A stretch of 8,320 nucleotides of DNA from Alphaproteobacteria bacterium (lineage in GTDB: Bacteria; Pseudomonadota; Alphaproteobacteria; Caulobacterales; Caulobacteraceae), in the NCBI GenBank assembly GCA_028869395.1, contig JAGWSE010000171.1:1-8320 (forward strand), written 5' to 3'. Position numbers and translations under genes: made by a program. The notes beneath the pieces were generated by a model. It was not told the DNA's origin. It saw only the letters and a list, made by a program, of their open reading frames with translations, and did not search any database. Shown piece after piece: positions 1 to 6,023 of the stretch; within the stretch, counting starts at the first letter, position 1, and the number at the start of each line of letters is the position of its first letter.

Positions 1-419
1 AGATTGCTGTAGCCGTCTGCCGCGCGGGCCATCGCCTCCGCGGCTGCGCGAGGCAAGGGCGCCCGACCCAGATTGGTGTGCAGAACCACGCCGGTGGCGT
101 TGATGACCCGACGAAGGACCGGACGTCCGCTCGCTTCCAGCCGACGCGCCGCTGCGTCTGCGAGCGCTGGCGCCTGCGGCGGATCCTCCGCCGCGGTCAG
201 CACACGTTCGCGCGCATCGGAGAGGGCGGCGCGGATCGCCTCAACGACCTGCTCACGCGGGAAGCGGCGGGATAGCCGCTCGCCCTCGGCCGTCTCCAGC
301 ACGCGCTGGACCTGAGGCAGGCGCCGGAGAGCCGCTGATGGCGGGATCGACGATACCTCCTCACCAGCCGGATCGCGTTCCGAACCAGCCTTCGTGGGGG
401 GATCGTAGGACAGGGTCAT
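1..419 (-). CDS. selA: SelA, L-seryl-tRNA(Sec) selenium transferase (N-terminal 140 residues; 3' end outside window)
   Basis: SelA is the PLP-dependent enzyme that turns Ser-tRNA(Sec) into selenocysteinyl-tRNA(Sec) using selenophosphate. Reading the minus strand from the ATG at 419-417 gives an open frame to the window edge. Residues 28-77 match the SelA N-terminal domain (LRRLPQVQRVLE at 31-42, then a helical, Arg-rich segment). Residues 105-121 read VINATGVVLHTNLGRAP, the strongly diagnostic SelA motif at the start of the PLP-binding fold, and the fragment ends in DGYSNL at 135-140. The catalytic PLP lysine lies beyond the edge, so activity cannot be judged. Full-length SelA is usually about 450-470 residues, so roughly two thirds is missing. 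The start is the only plausible ATG and fits the family N-terminus, but no strong ribosome-binding site precedes it. It is divergent from mobA. selB would be expected downstream, to the left. Identity is very likely; the exact start is less sure. Confidence 0.93.
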   Translation of the reverse strand, partial: MTLSYDPPTKAGSERDPAGEEVSSIPPSAALRRLPQVQRVLETAEGERLSRRFPREQVVEAIRAALSDARERVLTAAEDPPQAPALADAAARRLEASGRPVLRRVINATGVVLHTNLGRAPLPRAAAEAMARAADGYSN

Positions 420-531
420 GGAACTGCGGCTTCGGCCGGGCCATGGCGGCGGTCGGTCACGGTGGTCGAGCGTCCCCTGGTTGCGGCCCTATGGACCTCA
501 AGGCTTGGCGGTGCGTTCGGGTTCCTTGCGG
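420..531. promoter_or_regulatory. Divergent selA/mobA intergenic region
   Basis: These 112 bp separate the start of selA (minus) from the likely start of mobA (plus), so both promoters should lie here or in the first codons of the neighbouring gene. No convincing -35/-10 pair stands out in either direction. A weak TTGAGG can be read on the minus strand around 495-500. The region is therefore assigned from gene layout and not from a recognised promoter. Confidence 0.35.
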
Positions 532-1137
532 ATGCCTTTGTCGCAACACCCTCCTGAAGCCTCGCGCTTCGCGCCGCTCGGCGCCGTCGTGCTGACGGGC
601 GGCCGATCCAGCCGTATGGGATCAGACAAGGCCGCTCTGCTCTGGGACGGCAGGCGGGCTGTCGACCGGGTGGTGGACCTTGCGCGGGCGGTCGGCGCCG
701 GGGTGGTCGTGACGGCCGGATTCCAGAGTTACGGTTATCCTTTCGCCTGCGACGCGCAGGCCTTTGGCGGCCCTGTGGGCGGCGTACTCGCCGGTTTGCA
801 GGTGCTGGCCGCGAGCGGTTGCGCTCGCATCCTCGTCCTGGCCGTCGACGCCCCGACCATACTCGCCGCTGATCTCCTCCCGCTGCTCGCCTTCCCGGCC
901 ACTGCGGCGGCTTATGAAGGCCTGCCGGCGCCGCTCGTGATGGCGGCCGTCGCGCCGGAAGGGGCGCAGGCGGATTGGCCGCTGTTCAGGCTCGCCGACG
1001 CCGTCGGCGCGCAGCGCCTCGCCTGCTCCGAGCCGGCCCGCGCGCGCCTGCGCGGCGCAAACAGTCCGGCGGAGCGGGACTCGTTGCTCGCCGGATTCAC
1101 GGCCACGAAGATGGAAACGGAATCGCCTCGCGGCTGA
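532..1137 (+). CDS. mobA: MobA, molybdenum cofactor guanylyltransferase
   Basis: MobA transfers GMP from GTP to molybdopterin, making the MGD form of the cofactor used by DMSO-reductase-family enzymes such as formate dehydrogenases. The 201-aa product has the nucleotidyltransferase motif LTGGRSSRMGSDKA at about residues 21-34, then GGPVGGVLAGL, then VLAVDAP, whose Asp is the expected Mg-binding position. A short C-terminus includes GANSPAERD, resembling the family N-x-P-x-x-D tail. Length is normal for MobA. The ATG at 532 puts 18 residues before the first motif. An in-frame GTG at 511 has an AAGG about 7 nt upstream and is a real alternative. The frame is also open from an ATG at 418, but that start would overlap the selA start codon and adds sequence unlike MobA. 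It is divergent from selA and converges on tRNA-Thr across a strong hairpin. An undetected paralogue role, such as a related nucleotidyltransferase, is possible but less likely. Confidence 0.88.
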   Translation: MPLSQHPPEASRFAPLGAVVLTGGRSSRMGSDKAALLWDGRRAVDRVVDLARAVGAGVVVTAGFQSYGYPFACDAQAFGGPVGGVLAGLQVLAASGCARILVLAVDAPTILAADLLPLLAFPATAAAYEGLPAPLVMAAVAPEGAQADWPLFRLADAVGAQRLACSEPARARLRGANSPAERDSLLAGFTATKMETESPRG

Positions 1138-1142
1138 GGCGC

Positions 1143-1170
1143 CTCCCCAAGCCCTAGCAGGCTTGGGGAG
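1143..1170. terminator. Perfect 11-bp hairpin between convergent mobA and tRNA-Thr
   Basis: The left arm CTCCCCAAGCC (1143-1153) is exactly complementary to GGCTTGGGGAG (1160-1170) with a 6-nt loop. It begins 6 nt after the mobA stop codon and ends 3 nt from the CCA end of the oppositely directed tRNA-Thr, so it could stop transcription in both directions. There is no run of T on either side, so it is not a textbook intrinsic terminator. It could also act as an RNA 3'-end stabiliser or processing signal. Confidence 0.6.
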
Positions 1171-1173
1171 ACA

Positions 1174-1248
<75 letters not shown>

Positions 1249-1257
1249 AAAAGGCGA

Positions 1258-1294
1258 GGGGGCGGGCTATAGCCAACGCGCGCGCCGCCGTGAA
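1258..1294 (-). promoter_or_regulatory. Candidate promoter of tRNA-Thr
   Basis: On the minus strand TTCACGG (1294-1288) and GCTATAGC (1273-1266) are 14 nt apart. They match the Caulobacter housekeeping consensus TTGACGS - N10-14 - GCTANAWC at 6 of 7 and 7 of 8 positions. Transcription would begin about 10 nt before the mature tRNA 5' end, which is a sensible leader length. The -10 box is itself palindromic. Confidence 0.6.
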
Positions 1295-1352
1295 GCCCCA
1301 AAACCGCGTCGGACGCCTTGACGCTTCGGACGCCTCGCCGCACCCAGGGACC

Positions 1353-1505
1353 ATGTCGAAAGACGAGCCGCCTCCGAAATCGAAGCCGTCGGACCGCGAC
1401 GCCAAGCTCGCCCAGGCGCTCAGGGCCAACCTGCGGCGCCGCAAGGCTGCGCCAGCGGCAAAGCCTTCGGCGGCTGCGCCTCCCAAGGGGCCTCCCCGCG
1501 ACTGA
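1353..1505 (+). CDS. Small basic conserved hypothetical protein (50 aa)
   Basis: The product has no assigned function. It starts with a charged, Pro-rich segment (residues 1-14), has a basic helix-like core DRDAKLAQALRANLRRRKA at about 14-32, and ends in a low-complexity Ala/Pro/Lys tail. I recall similar short proteins with an 'ALRANLRRRKA'-like core in other alphaproteobacteria, often near murA, which supports a real gene. The ATG at 1353 has AGGGA 5 nt upstream, the best ribosome-binding site among the small frames here. The same frame stays open back to 1173, but that stretch runs through the antisense of tRNA-Thr and is not believable as coding. It ends 96 bp before murA, which has its own promoter candidate. 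The Arg/Lys-rich helix could bind nucleic acid, but this is only a guess. Confidence 0.72.
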   Translation: MSKDEPPPKSKPSDRDAKLAQALRANLRRRKAAPAAKPSAAAPPKGPPRD

Positions 1506-1512
1506 GTCGCCC

Positions 1513-1541
1513 TTTCCGCAGGGGCGTGCGCACGCTAGATA
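1513..1541 (+). promoter_or_regulatory. murA: Candidate promoter of murA
   Basis: TTTCCGC (1513-1519) and GCTAGATA (1534-1541) are 14 nt apart and match the Caulobacter-type TTGACGS / GCTANAWC consensus at 5 of 7 and 7 of 8 positions. This predicts a leader of about 50 nt before the murA start. A GAGTC (GANTC, the CcrM methylation sequence in Caulobacterales) overlaps the end of the upstream small gene at 1504-1508, just before the -35. Confidence 0.45.
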
Positions 1542-1590
1542 ACGAACCTGGGCTGGTTTCCGCGACCTCTCAAGACGGCGCGGTGTTTCG

Positions 1591-1595
1591 AAGGA
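1591..1595 (+). promoter_or_regulatory. murA: Ribosome-binding site that decides the murA TTG start
   Basis: AAGGA lies directly before a tandem TTG GGA TTG. It leaves no spacer for the first TTG (1596) and 6 nt for the second (1602), which favours the second as the start. Confidence 0.65.
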
Positions 1596-1601
1596 TTGGG
1601 A

Positions 1602-2894
1602 TTGGACCGCATCGCCATCACCGGCGGCGCGCGGCTGCAGGGAGAGATCCCGATCAGCGGCGCCAAGAACTCGGCCATCAAGCTGATGGCGGCGAGCCTC
1701 CTGACGGAAGAGCCGCTGCGGCTGACCAACATGCCCCGCCTCGCCGACACCCGGTTCTTGGGCAAGCTCCTGCAACGGCTGGGAACGGAAGTCGTCGAAT
1801 CGGACGGCGAGGACGGACCGGAGACCCTGCTTCGGACGCGCGAGATCGTCAGCGCGATCGCTCCTTATGATCTGGTCCGCCAGATGCGGGCCTCGTTCAA
1901 CGTGCTTGGTCCGCTCATCGCACGCACCGGACAGGCGAAGGTCTCCCTGCCGGGCGGCTGCACCATTGGCGCGCGCCCCGTCGATCTGCACCTGCAGGCG
2001 CTGGAGGCCCTGGGAGCGAGGATCGATCTCCACGAGGGCTACGTCTACGCCCAGGCGCCGCGAGGTCTTCAGGGCGCGCGGATCGAATTTCCGTTCAATT
2101 CCGTGGGCGCGACCGAGCACGCCATGCTGGCCGCCGTCCTCGCGCAGGGCGAGACCGAGATCGCCAACGCCGCTCGCGAGCCGGAGATGGTTGACCTGGC
2201 CGACTGCCTCAACGAGATGGGCGCCAAGATCACCGGCGCCGGCACATCGACCATCCACATCCGAGGCGTGGCCCGGCTGCACGGGGCGACTCACGCCGTC
2301 ATGCCCGACCGGATCGAGACCGGCACCTACGCCGTGGCCGCCGCGATGGCGGGCGGCGAGGTTCGCCTGACGCGCACCCGTGTCGACTTCATCCAGGCGC
2401 TCGTCGACAAGATGGCCGAGGCCGGCGTCGAGGTGACCCCGCACAACGACGGCCTGACGATCCGGCGCGATGGCGCGAAGCTTCAGGCGGTGGAGATCGA
2501 CACTGCGCCCTATCCCGGCTTCGCGACCGACCTGCAGGCTCAGTTCATGGCTCTGATGACGCTGGCGGACGGCGAGAGCGTCATCCGCGAGACGATCTTC
2601 GAGAACCGCTTCATGCACGCACCTGAGCTGAAGCGTCTGGGCGCCGACATCATGGTCTCCGGCGGCGAGGCCCGCGTGCGCGGCGTCGAAACCCTCGAGG
2701 GCGCACAGGTCATGGCGACGGACCTCCGCGCCTCCGTCAGCCTGGTGATCGCCGGCCTCGCCGCCCGGGGCGAAACCATGGTCAACCGCGTTTACCACCT
2801 GGATCGCGGGTTCGAGCGCCTCGAGGAGAAGCTCAGCGCCTGCGGCGCCCAGATCCGGCGGATCTCGGGCGAAGGCGAAACTGAGGACGAGTAA
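1602..2894 (+). CDS. murA: MurA, UDP-N-acetylglucosamine 1-carboxyvinyltransferase
   Basis: MurA carries out the first committed step of peptidoglycan synthesis in the cytoplasm, transferring enolpyruvate from phosphoenolpyruvate to UDP-GlcNAc. The 430-aa product has the usual length and all key residues: Lys22-Asn23 in SGAKNSAIKL, the catalytic loop Cys120 in PGGCTIGARPVDLHL (the fosfomycin-target Cys, so fosfomycin-sensitive type), Asp310 in GFATDLQAQF, and Arg402 in YHLDRGFERLEEK. The start is TTG. The TTG at 1602 gives MDRIAITGG, as in Caulobacter homologues, and is 6 nt after AAGGA (1591-1595). The alternative TTG at 1596 would touch that ribosome-binding site. It is followed after 6 bp by the DUF2948 gene, so the two are probably co-transcribed. 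Confidence 0.97.
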   Translation: MDRIAITGGARLQGEIPISGAKNSAIKLMAASLLTEEPLRLTNMPRLADTRFLGKLLQRLGTEVVESDGEDGPETLLRTREIVSAIAPYDLVRQMRASFNVLGPLIARTGQAKVSLPGGCTIGARPVDLHLQALEALGARIDLHEGYVYAQAPRGLQGARIEFPFNSVGATEHAMLAAVLAQGETEIANAAREPEMVDLADCLNEMGAKITGAGTSTIHIRGVARLHGATHAVMPDRIETGTYAVAAAMAGGEVRLTRTRVDFIQALVDKMAEAGVEVTPHNDGLTIRRDGAKLQAVEIDTAPYPGFATDLQAQFMALMTLADGESVIRETIFENRFMHAPELKRLGADIMVSGGEARVRGVETLEGAQVMATDLRASVSLVIAGLAARGETMVNRVYHLDRGFERLEEKLSACGAQIRRISGEGETEDE

Positions 2895-2900
2895 CCTCGC

Positions 2901-3326
2901 ATGGCGGAATTGAAGCCTCTCAGGTTGCTGGCGCAGGACGCCGAGGATCTCGAAGTCATCTCGGCCGCCATGCAGGACGCGGTCCTGAAGGTGGGCGACA
3001 TGACCTTCGAGCCGAAGGCGCGGCGCCTCACGGTCGCCTTCAACCGCTACCGGTGGGAAAGCGGGGGTGGCGCGCGCGTGCGGGCCGGCCTGCAGCTCGG
3101 CGGCGTCATGAAGGTGGAGACCCGCAAGATCCGTCGCGGCGCGCCGGAGGCGGTGCTCGAGCTTCTCGCGATGACCTTCACCGCGGGAGAGGCTCCGGGG
3201 GGCGTTGTGACCCTGAGCTTCGCCGGCGGCGGCGACCTGCGCGCCACTGTCGAGTGCGTCGAGGCGGTTCTCGCTGATGTCTCGGAGCCCTGGCCCACCC
3301 GCCGTACGCCAGAGCACGAAGTCTAG
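2901..3326 (+). CDS. DUF2948 family protein (141 aa)
   Basis: This is a conserved alphaproteobacterial protein of unknown function. The N-terminus, MAELKPLRLLAQDAEDLEVIS followed by AAMQDAVLKVGDM, and the following RRLTVAFNRYRWE segment are typical of DUF2948, and the length fits. No membrane segments, signal peptide or catalytic motif are visible; the sequence looks like one soluble alpha/beta domain. It starts 6 bp after the murA stop and lies 46 bp before hisD, a murA - DUF2948 - hisD order found in Caulobacter relatives. The ribosome-binding site is weak and falls in the murA 3' end, which suggests translational coupling. The context gives no clear functional link to cell wall or histidine synthesis. 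Confidence 0.88.
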   Translation: MAELKPLRLLAQDAEDLEVISAAMQDAVLKVGDMTFEPKARRLTVAFNRYRWESGGGARVRAGLQLGGVMKVETRKIRRGAPEAVLELLAMTFTAGEAPGGVVTLSFAGGGDLRATVECVEAVLADVSEPWPTRRTPEHEV

Positions 3327-3372
3327 GCGCGAGATGGCGCTCGCACGCCTGCGCGGCTAAAGAGGCGCCGCC

Positions 3373-4659
3373 ATGCGCCGCTTCCGCATCACGGACCCCG
3401 GCTTCGAAGCCGCCTTCGCCGCATTCGTCGAGGAGCGCCGCGACACGCCCGAGGAGGTCGACGCCATCGTCCGCGACGTCCTCGGCGCTGTCCGCGCGGA
3501 GGGTCTGCCGGCGCTCCTGCGGCTGGCGCGCGAGTTCGACCACGTGGAGCTCGACGAGAGCACGATCCAGGTGACGGCCAACGAGATCGAGGCCGGAGCC
3601 GCCGAATGCCCTGCCGAGGTGCGGGAGGCGATCGCCTTCGCGGCCGCCCGCATCCGCGCCTACCATGAGCGCCAGAGACCGGCCGACCAGCGTTTCACCG
3701 ACGCCGCAGGCGTCGAGCTCGGCTGGCGCTGGACGCCGCTGGACAGCGTCGGCGTCTATGTGCCCGGCGGTCGCGCCGCCTATCCCTCCACCGTTCTGAT
3801 GAACGCCGTGCCGGCGGTGGTGGCGGGCGTCTCGCGCATCGCCATGGTGACTCCGCCCGGCCGCTTGCAGCCGGCCGTGCTGGCCGCCGCCAAGGAGGCG
3901 GGCGTTTCCGAGATCTGGCGCGTCGGCGGGGCGCAGGCGGTGGGCGCGCTCGCCTATGGCGCGGGGCCGATCCGCCCGGTGGACAAGATCGTCGGGCCCG
4001 GCAACGCCTTTGTCACGGCCGCCAAGCGCCGCGTCTACGGCGTCGTGGGCATCGACGCGCTCGCGGGGCCATCCGAGATCGTGGTGGTGGCCGACGGCGC
4101 CAACCGCGCGGAGTGGATCGCCGCGGATTTGCTGTCGCAGGCCGAACACGACCCGGCGGCTCAGTCGATCCTGATCACCGACGATGAAGCGTTCGCCAGG
4201 TCGGTCGAAGCCGCGGTCGAGGCGCAGCTCACCGCGCTCGCGACGGGCGAGGCCGCGCGGGCTTCGTGGCGCGACCACGGCGCGGTGGTGATCGCACCTC
4301 TCGACGAGGCGCCCCGTCTCGTGGACCGCATCGCGCCCGAGCATGTGGAGTTCGCCGTCGCCGACCCCGAACCGTTGGCGGCGCGCGTGCGTCACGCCGG
4401 CGCCATGTTCCTGGGCCGCTACGCCCCGGAGGCGATCGGGGACTACGTGGCGGGGTCCAACCACGTCCTGCCCACCAGCCGCGCGGCGCGGTTCTCCTCC
4501 GGCCTTTCGCTCCACGACTTCCTGAAGCGCACCTCGATCGTGAAGTGCGACGAGGCCGCTTTCGCGGCCATCGCACCCTCGACCGTGGCGCTGGCCGACG
4601 CCGAGGGCCTGCCGGCGCACGCCCGCTCCGCCGCTATCCGGCTGGGTCAGACACGCTAG
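3373..4659 (+). CDS. hisD: HisD, histidinol dehydrogenase
   Basis: HisD is the zinc-dependent, NAD-dependent enzyme for the last two oxidations of histidine synthesis, L-histidinol to L-histidine. The 428-aa product is full length. The expected zinc ligands are present: Gln256 and His259 in LLSQAEHDP, Asp357 in AIGDYVAGSNHVLPT, and His416 in GLPAHARS. The catalytic Glu323-His324 pair occurs in APEHVE. The nucleotide-site sequences KIVGPGNAFVTAAKR (205-219) and GIDALAGPSEI (226-236) are intact. The ATG at 3373 follows AGAGG with a 9-nt spacer. Other his genes are not in the window, as is common in Caulobacterales, where hisD stands apart from the main his cluster. Confidence 0.97.
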   Translation: MRRFRITDPGFEAAFAAFVEERRDTPEEVDAIVRDVLGAVRAEGLPALLRLAREFDHVELDESTIQVTANEIEAGAAECPAEVREAIAFAAARIRAYHERQRPADQRFTDAAGVELGWRWTPLDSVGVYVPGGRAAYPSTVLMNAVPAVVAGVSRIAMVTPPGRLQPAVLAAAKEAGVSEIWRVGGAQAVGALAYGAGPIRPVDKIVGPGNAFVTAAKRRVYGVVGIDALAGPSEIVVVADGANRAEWIAADLLSQAEHDPAAQSILITDDEAFARSVEAAVEAQLTALATGEAARASWRDHGAVVIAPLDEAPRLVDRIAPEHVEFAVADPEPLAARVRHAGAMFLGRYAPEAIGDYVAGSNHVLPTSRAARFSSGLSLHDFLKRTSIVKCDEAAFAAIAPSTVALADAEGLPAHARSAAIRLGQTR

Positions 4660-4672
4660 GGCGCGGCCCGGG

Positions 4673-4702
4673 ATGACGCGGATGGGCGGAATGCCCTAAA
4701 GC
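4673..4702 (+). promoter_or_regulatory. Weak candidate promoter before the UPF0262 gene
   Basis: In the 70-bp gap after hisD, ATGACGC (4673-4679) matches TTGACGS at 6 of 7 positions, and CCTAAAGC (4695-4702) matches GCTANAWC at 6 of 8, 15 nt apart (one more than the usual limit). A GACTC, a possible CcrM site, follows at 4710-4714. The genes downstream may equally be read through from hisD. Confidence 0.3.
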
Positions 4703-4729
4703 TCCGTCAGACTCCCACGCCCGGATCCG

Positions 4730-5206
4730 ATGGCCGAGGACCGCAAGACGCACCGCCTGGAAAAGGTCGAGCTCGACGAGGAGTCGCTCGCCGCGGTGTC
4801 GCGCGACCAGGAGCAGGAACGGCAGATCGCGATCTTCGACCTGCTGGAGGAGAACTTCTTCAGGCCAGAGGGCGCGAGCGGCGGACCCTACCAGCTCAAG
4901 ATGGGCCTGCTAGACAACCGATTGCTGCTGGACGTCACGGGCCCCGACTACCAGCGCCGCCACATCCTCTCGCTCTCGCCGTTCCGCAGCCTGATCAAAG
5001 ACTACTTCATGATCTGCGAGAGCTATTACCAGGCGATCCGCAACTCCACGCCGGCCCAGATCGAGGCTTTGGACATGGGCCGCCGGGGCCTGCACAACGA
5101 AGCCTCCGAGCTGCTGCGCACGCGGCTGGCCGGCAAGATCGAGACCGACGAGGACACCGCCCGGCGGCTCTTCACCCTCATCTGCGCCCTGCATTGGCGG
5201 GGCTAG
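4730..5206 (+). CDS. UPF0262 family protein (158 aa)
   Basis: This is a conserved alphaproteobacterial protein of unknown function, recognised as UPF0262 from its overall sequence. An N-terminal charged segment, KVELDEESLAAVSRDQEQER (residues 12-31), is followed by IFDLLEENFF, then a region including LSPFRSLIKDYFMICESYYQAIR (about 82-104), and a C-terminal DEDTARRLFTLICALHWRG. The length of 158 fits the family. It appears soluble, with no signal peptide or membrane span. It is separated from the next gene, an LMW phosphatase-like protein, by 5 bp, so the two are almost certainly translated from one mRNA and may act together. That functional link is inference only. Confidence 0.9.
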   Translation: MAEDRKTHRLEKVELDEESLAAVSRDQEQERQIAIFDLLEENFFRPEGASGGPYQLKMGLLDNRLLLDVTGPDYQRRHILSLSPFRSLIKDYFMICESYYQAIRNSTPAQIEALDMGRRGLHNEASELLRTRLAGKIETDEDTARRLFTLICALHWRG

Positions 5207-5211
5207 GCCGG

Positions 5212-5676
5212 ATGTCTGCCGATTCCGCGTCCGCCCGTCCGGGCGCCGTCCTCTTCGCCTGCAATTTCAACCGCACCCGCTCGCCCATGGCGGAGGCGCT
5301 TCTCAAGCAGCTGGTCGGGGACCGCATCTTCGTCGACAGCTGCGGGCTGAAGCGCCTGGCGCAGGACGAGGGCGAGGTGACGGCCGTCGATCCCTTCGTG
5401 GAGGCCGTGATGGCCGAGATCGGCTGCGACCTGTCCGGTCATAGACCCAAGACGTTCGACGAACTCGACGACGAGTCGTTCGACGTCGTCGTCTCGCTCA
5501 CCCCTGAGTCGCAGCATCGCGCCGTGGAGCTGGCGCGCGGACGGGCCGCCCAGATCGAATACTGGCCGACGTTCGACCCGACACTTGCCGAAGGCTCGCG
5601 GGAGTCGCGCCTAAACGTCTACCGGCAGGTGCGCGACGGCCTCGCCGCCCGGATCGCCAGCCGCTTCGGCGGGTGA
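5212..5676 (+). CDS. Low-molecular-weight phosphatase family protein
   Basis: The protein belongs to the LMW protein-tyrosine-phosphatase / arsenate-reductase fold family. Near the N-terminus it has the P-loop C17-x2-N20-x2-R23-S24 (CNFNRTRS). A DPT segment around Asp122 (YWPTFDPT) fits the general-acid position. The nucleophile and arginine needed for phosphocysteine chemistry are present, but the loop differs from the classical CxGNxCRS. The later-acting cysteines of thioredoxin-type arsenate reductases are not obvious, so phosphatase activity is more likely than arsenate reduction; the substrate is unknown. The ATG at 5212 gives 154 aa and falls 5 bp after the UPF0262 stop. A TTG at 5194 would add only six residues and overlap the neighbour. 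Confidence 0.85.
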   Translation: MSADSASARPGAVLFACNFNRTRSPMAEALLKQLVGDRIFVDSCGLKRLAQDEGEVTAVDPFVEAVMAEIGCDLSGHRPKTFDELDDESFDVVVSLTPESQHRAVELARGRAAQIEYWPTFDPTLAEGSRESRLNVYRQVRDGLAARIASRFGG

Positions 5677-5688
5677 GGGCACGGCAAA

Positions 5689-5718
5689 TCGACTGCTCGG
5701 CCACGCTTGGGCTACAAT
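5689..5718 (+). promoter_or_regulatory. infA: Candidate upstream promoter (P1) of infA
   Basis: TCGACTG (5689-5695) and GCTACAAT (5711-5718, containing TACAAT) are 15 nt apart. The -10 fits both the general TATAAT and the Caulobacter GCTANAWC forms at 7 of 8; the -35 is weaker. A transcript from here would carry the 5730-5763 hairpin in its 5' leader. Confidence 0.4.
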
Positions 5719-5729
5719 CAGACCTGTTC

Positions 5730-5763
5730 ACGGCTCGCGGCCTGACGTAAAGGCGCGAGCCGT
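5730..5763 (+). repeat. 10-bp perfect inverted repeat in the infA leader
   Basis: ACGGCTCGCG (5730-5739) is exactly complementary to CGCGAGCCGT (5754-5763). Three further pairs, CCT with AGG, form inside after a one-base bulge. In RNA this would be a stable hairpin ending 26 nt before the infA ATG. No T run follows, so it does not look like an intrinsic terminator of the upstream genes. Confidence 0.6.
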
Positions 5764-5772
5764 TGCTATATG
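5742..5772 (+). promoter_or_regulatory. infA: Candidate downstream promoter (P2) of infA
   Basis: CTGACGT (5742-5748) matches TTGACGS at 5 of 7 positions and GCTATATG (5765-5772) matches GCTANAWC at 7 of 8. The 16-nt gap is slightly long. Its start site would fall around 5779, leaving a very short leader containing the GGGAG ribosome-binding site (5780-5784). The -35 lies within the loop of the inverted repeat at 5730-5763, so a protein bound there would block this promoter. Confidence 0.4.
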
Positions 5773-5789
5773 CGCGCGTGGGAGCCTGC

Positions 5790-6008
5790 ATGGCGAAAGA
5801 AGAATTGTTGGAGTTCCCCGGAACGGTCACGGAAGTCCTTCCGAACGCCACCTTCCGCGTGAAGCTGGAAAACGAGCACGAGATTATCGCCCACACCGCG
5901 GGCAAGATGCGCAAGAACCGCATCCGCGTTTCGGCCGGCGACAAGGTCCTGGTGGAAATGACGCCCTACGACCTGACCAAGGGCCGCATCACCTTCCGCG
6001 TCCGCTAG
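5790..6008 (+). CDS. infA: Translation initiation factor IF-1
   Basis: IF-1 binds the 30S ribosomal A site and helps IF-2 and IF-3 during translation initiation. The 72-aa product is full length and highly typical: MAKEELLEFPGTVTEVLPNA at the N-terminus, then FRVKLENEHEIIAHTAGKMRK, and the ending YDLTKGRITFRVR. It is a single OB-fold domain. The ATG at 5790 follows GGGAG with a 5-nt spacer; an in-frame extension to 5763 would add nine residues absent from IF-1. Two promoter candidates and an inverted repeat lie in the 113 bp before it. maf begins 15 bp after its stop. Confidence 0.98.
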   Translation: MAKEELLEFPGTVTEVLPNATFRVKLENEHEIIAHTAGKMRKNRIRVSAGDKVLVEMTPYDLTKGRITFRVR

Positions 6009-6023
6009 GGGCGCCTGACGGTC

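Noticed and set aside
73..595. Three short plus-strand frames at the left end
   Set aside because: They are out-of-frame or antisense shadows of selA and the selA/mobA gap.
3178..4620. 480-aa minus-strand open frame
   Set aside because: It lies antisense to hisD, which is full length with all catalytic residues; composition is typical of a shadow frame.
5763..5789. Upstream start for infA adding nine residues
   Set aside because: IF-1 universally begins near MAKEE; the extension falls on the hairpin and promoter sequences.
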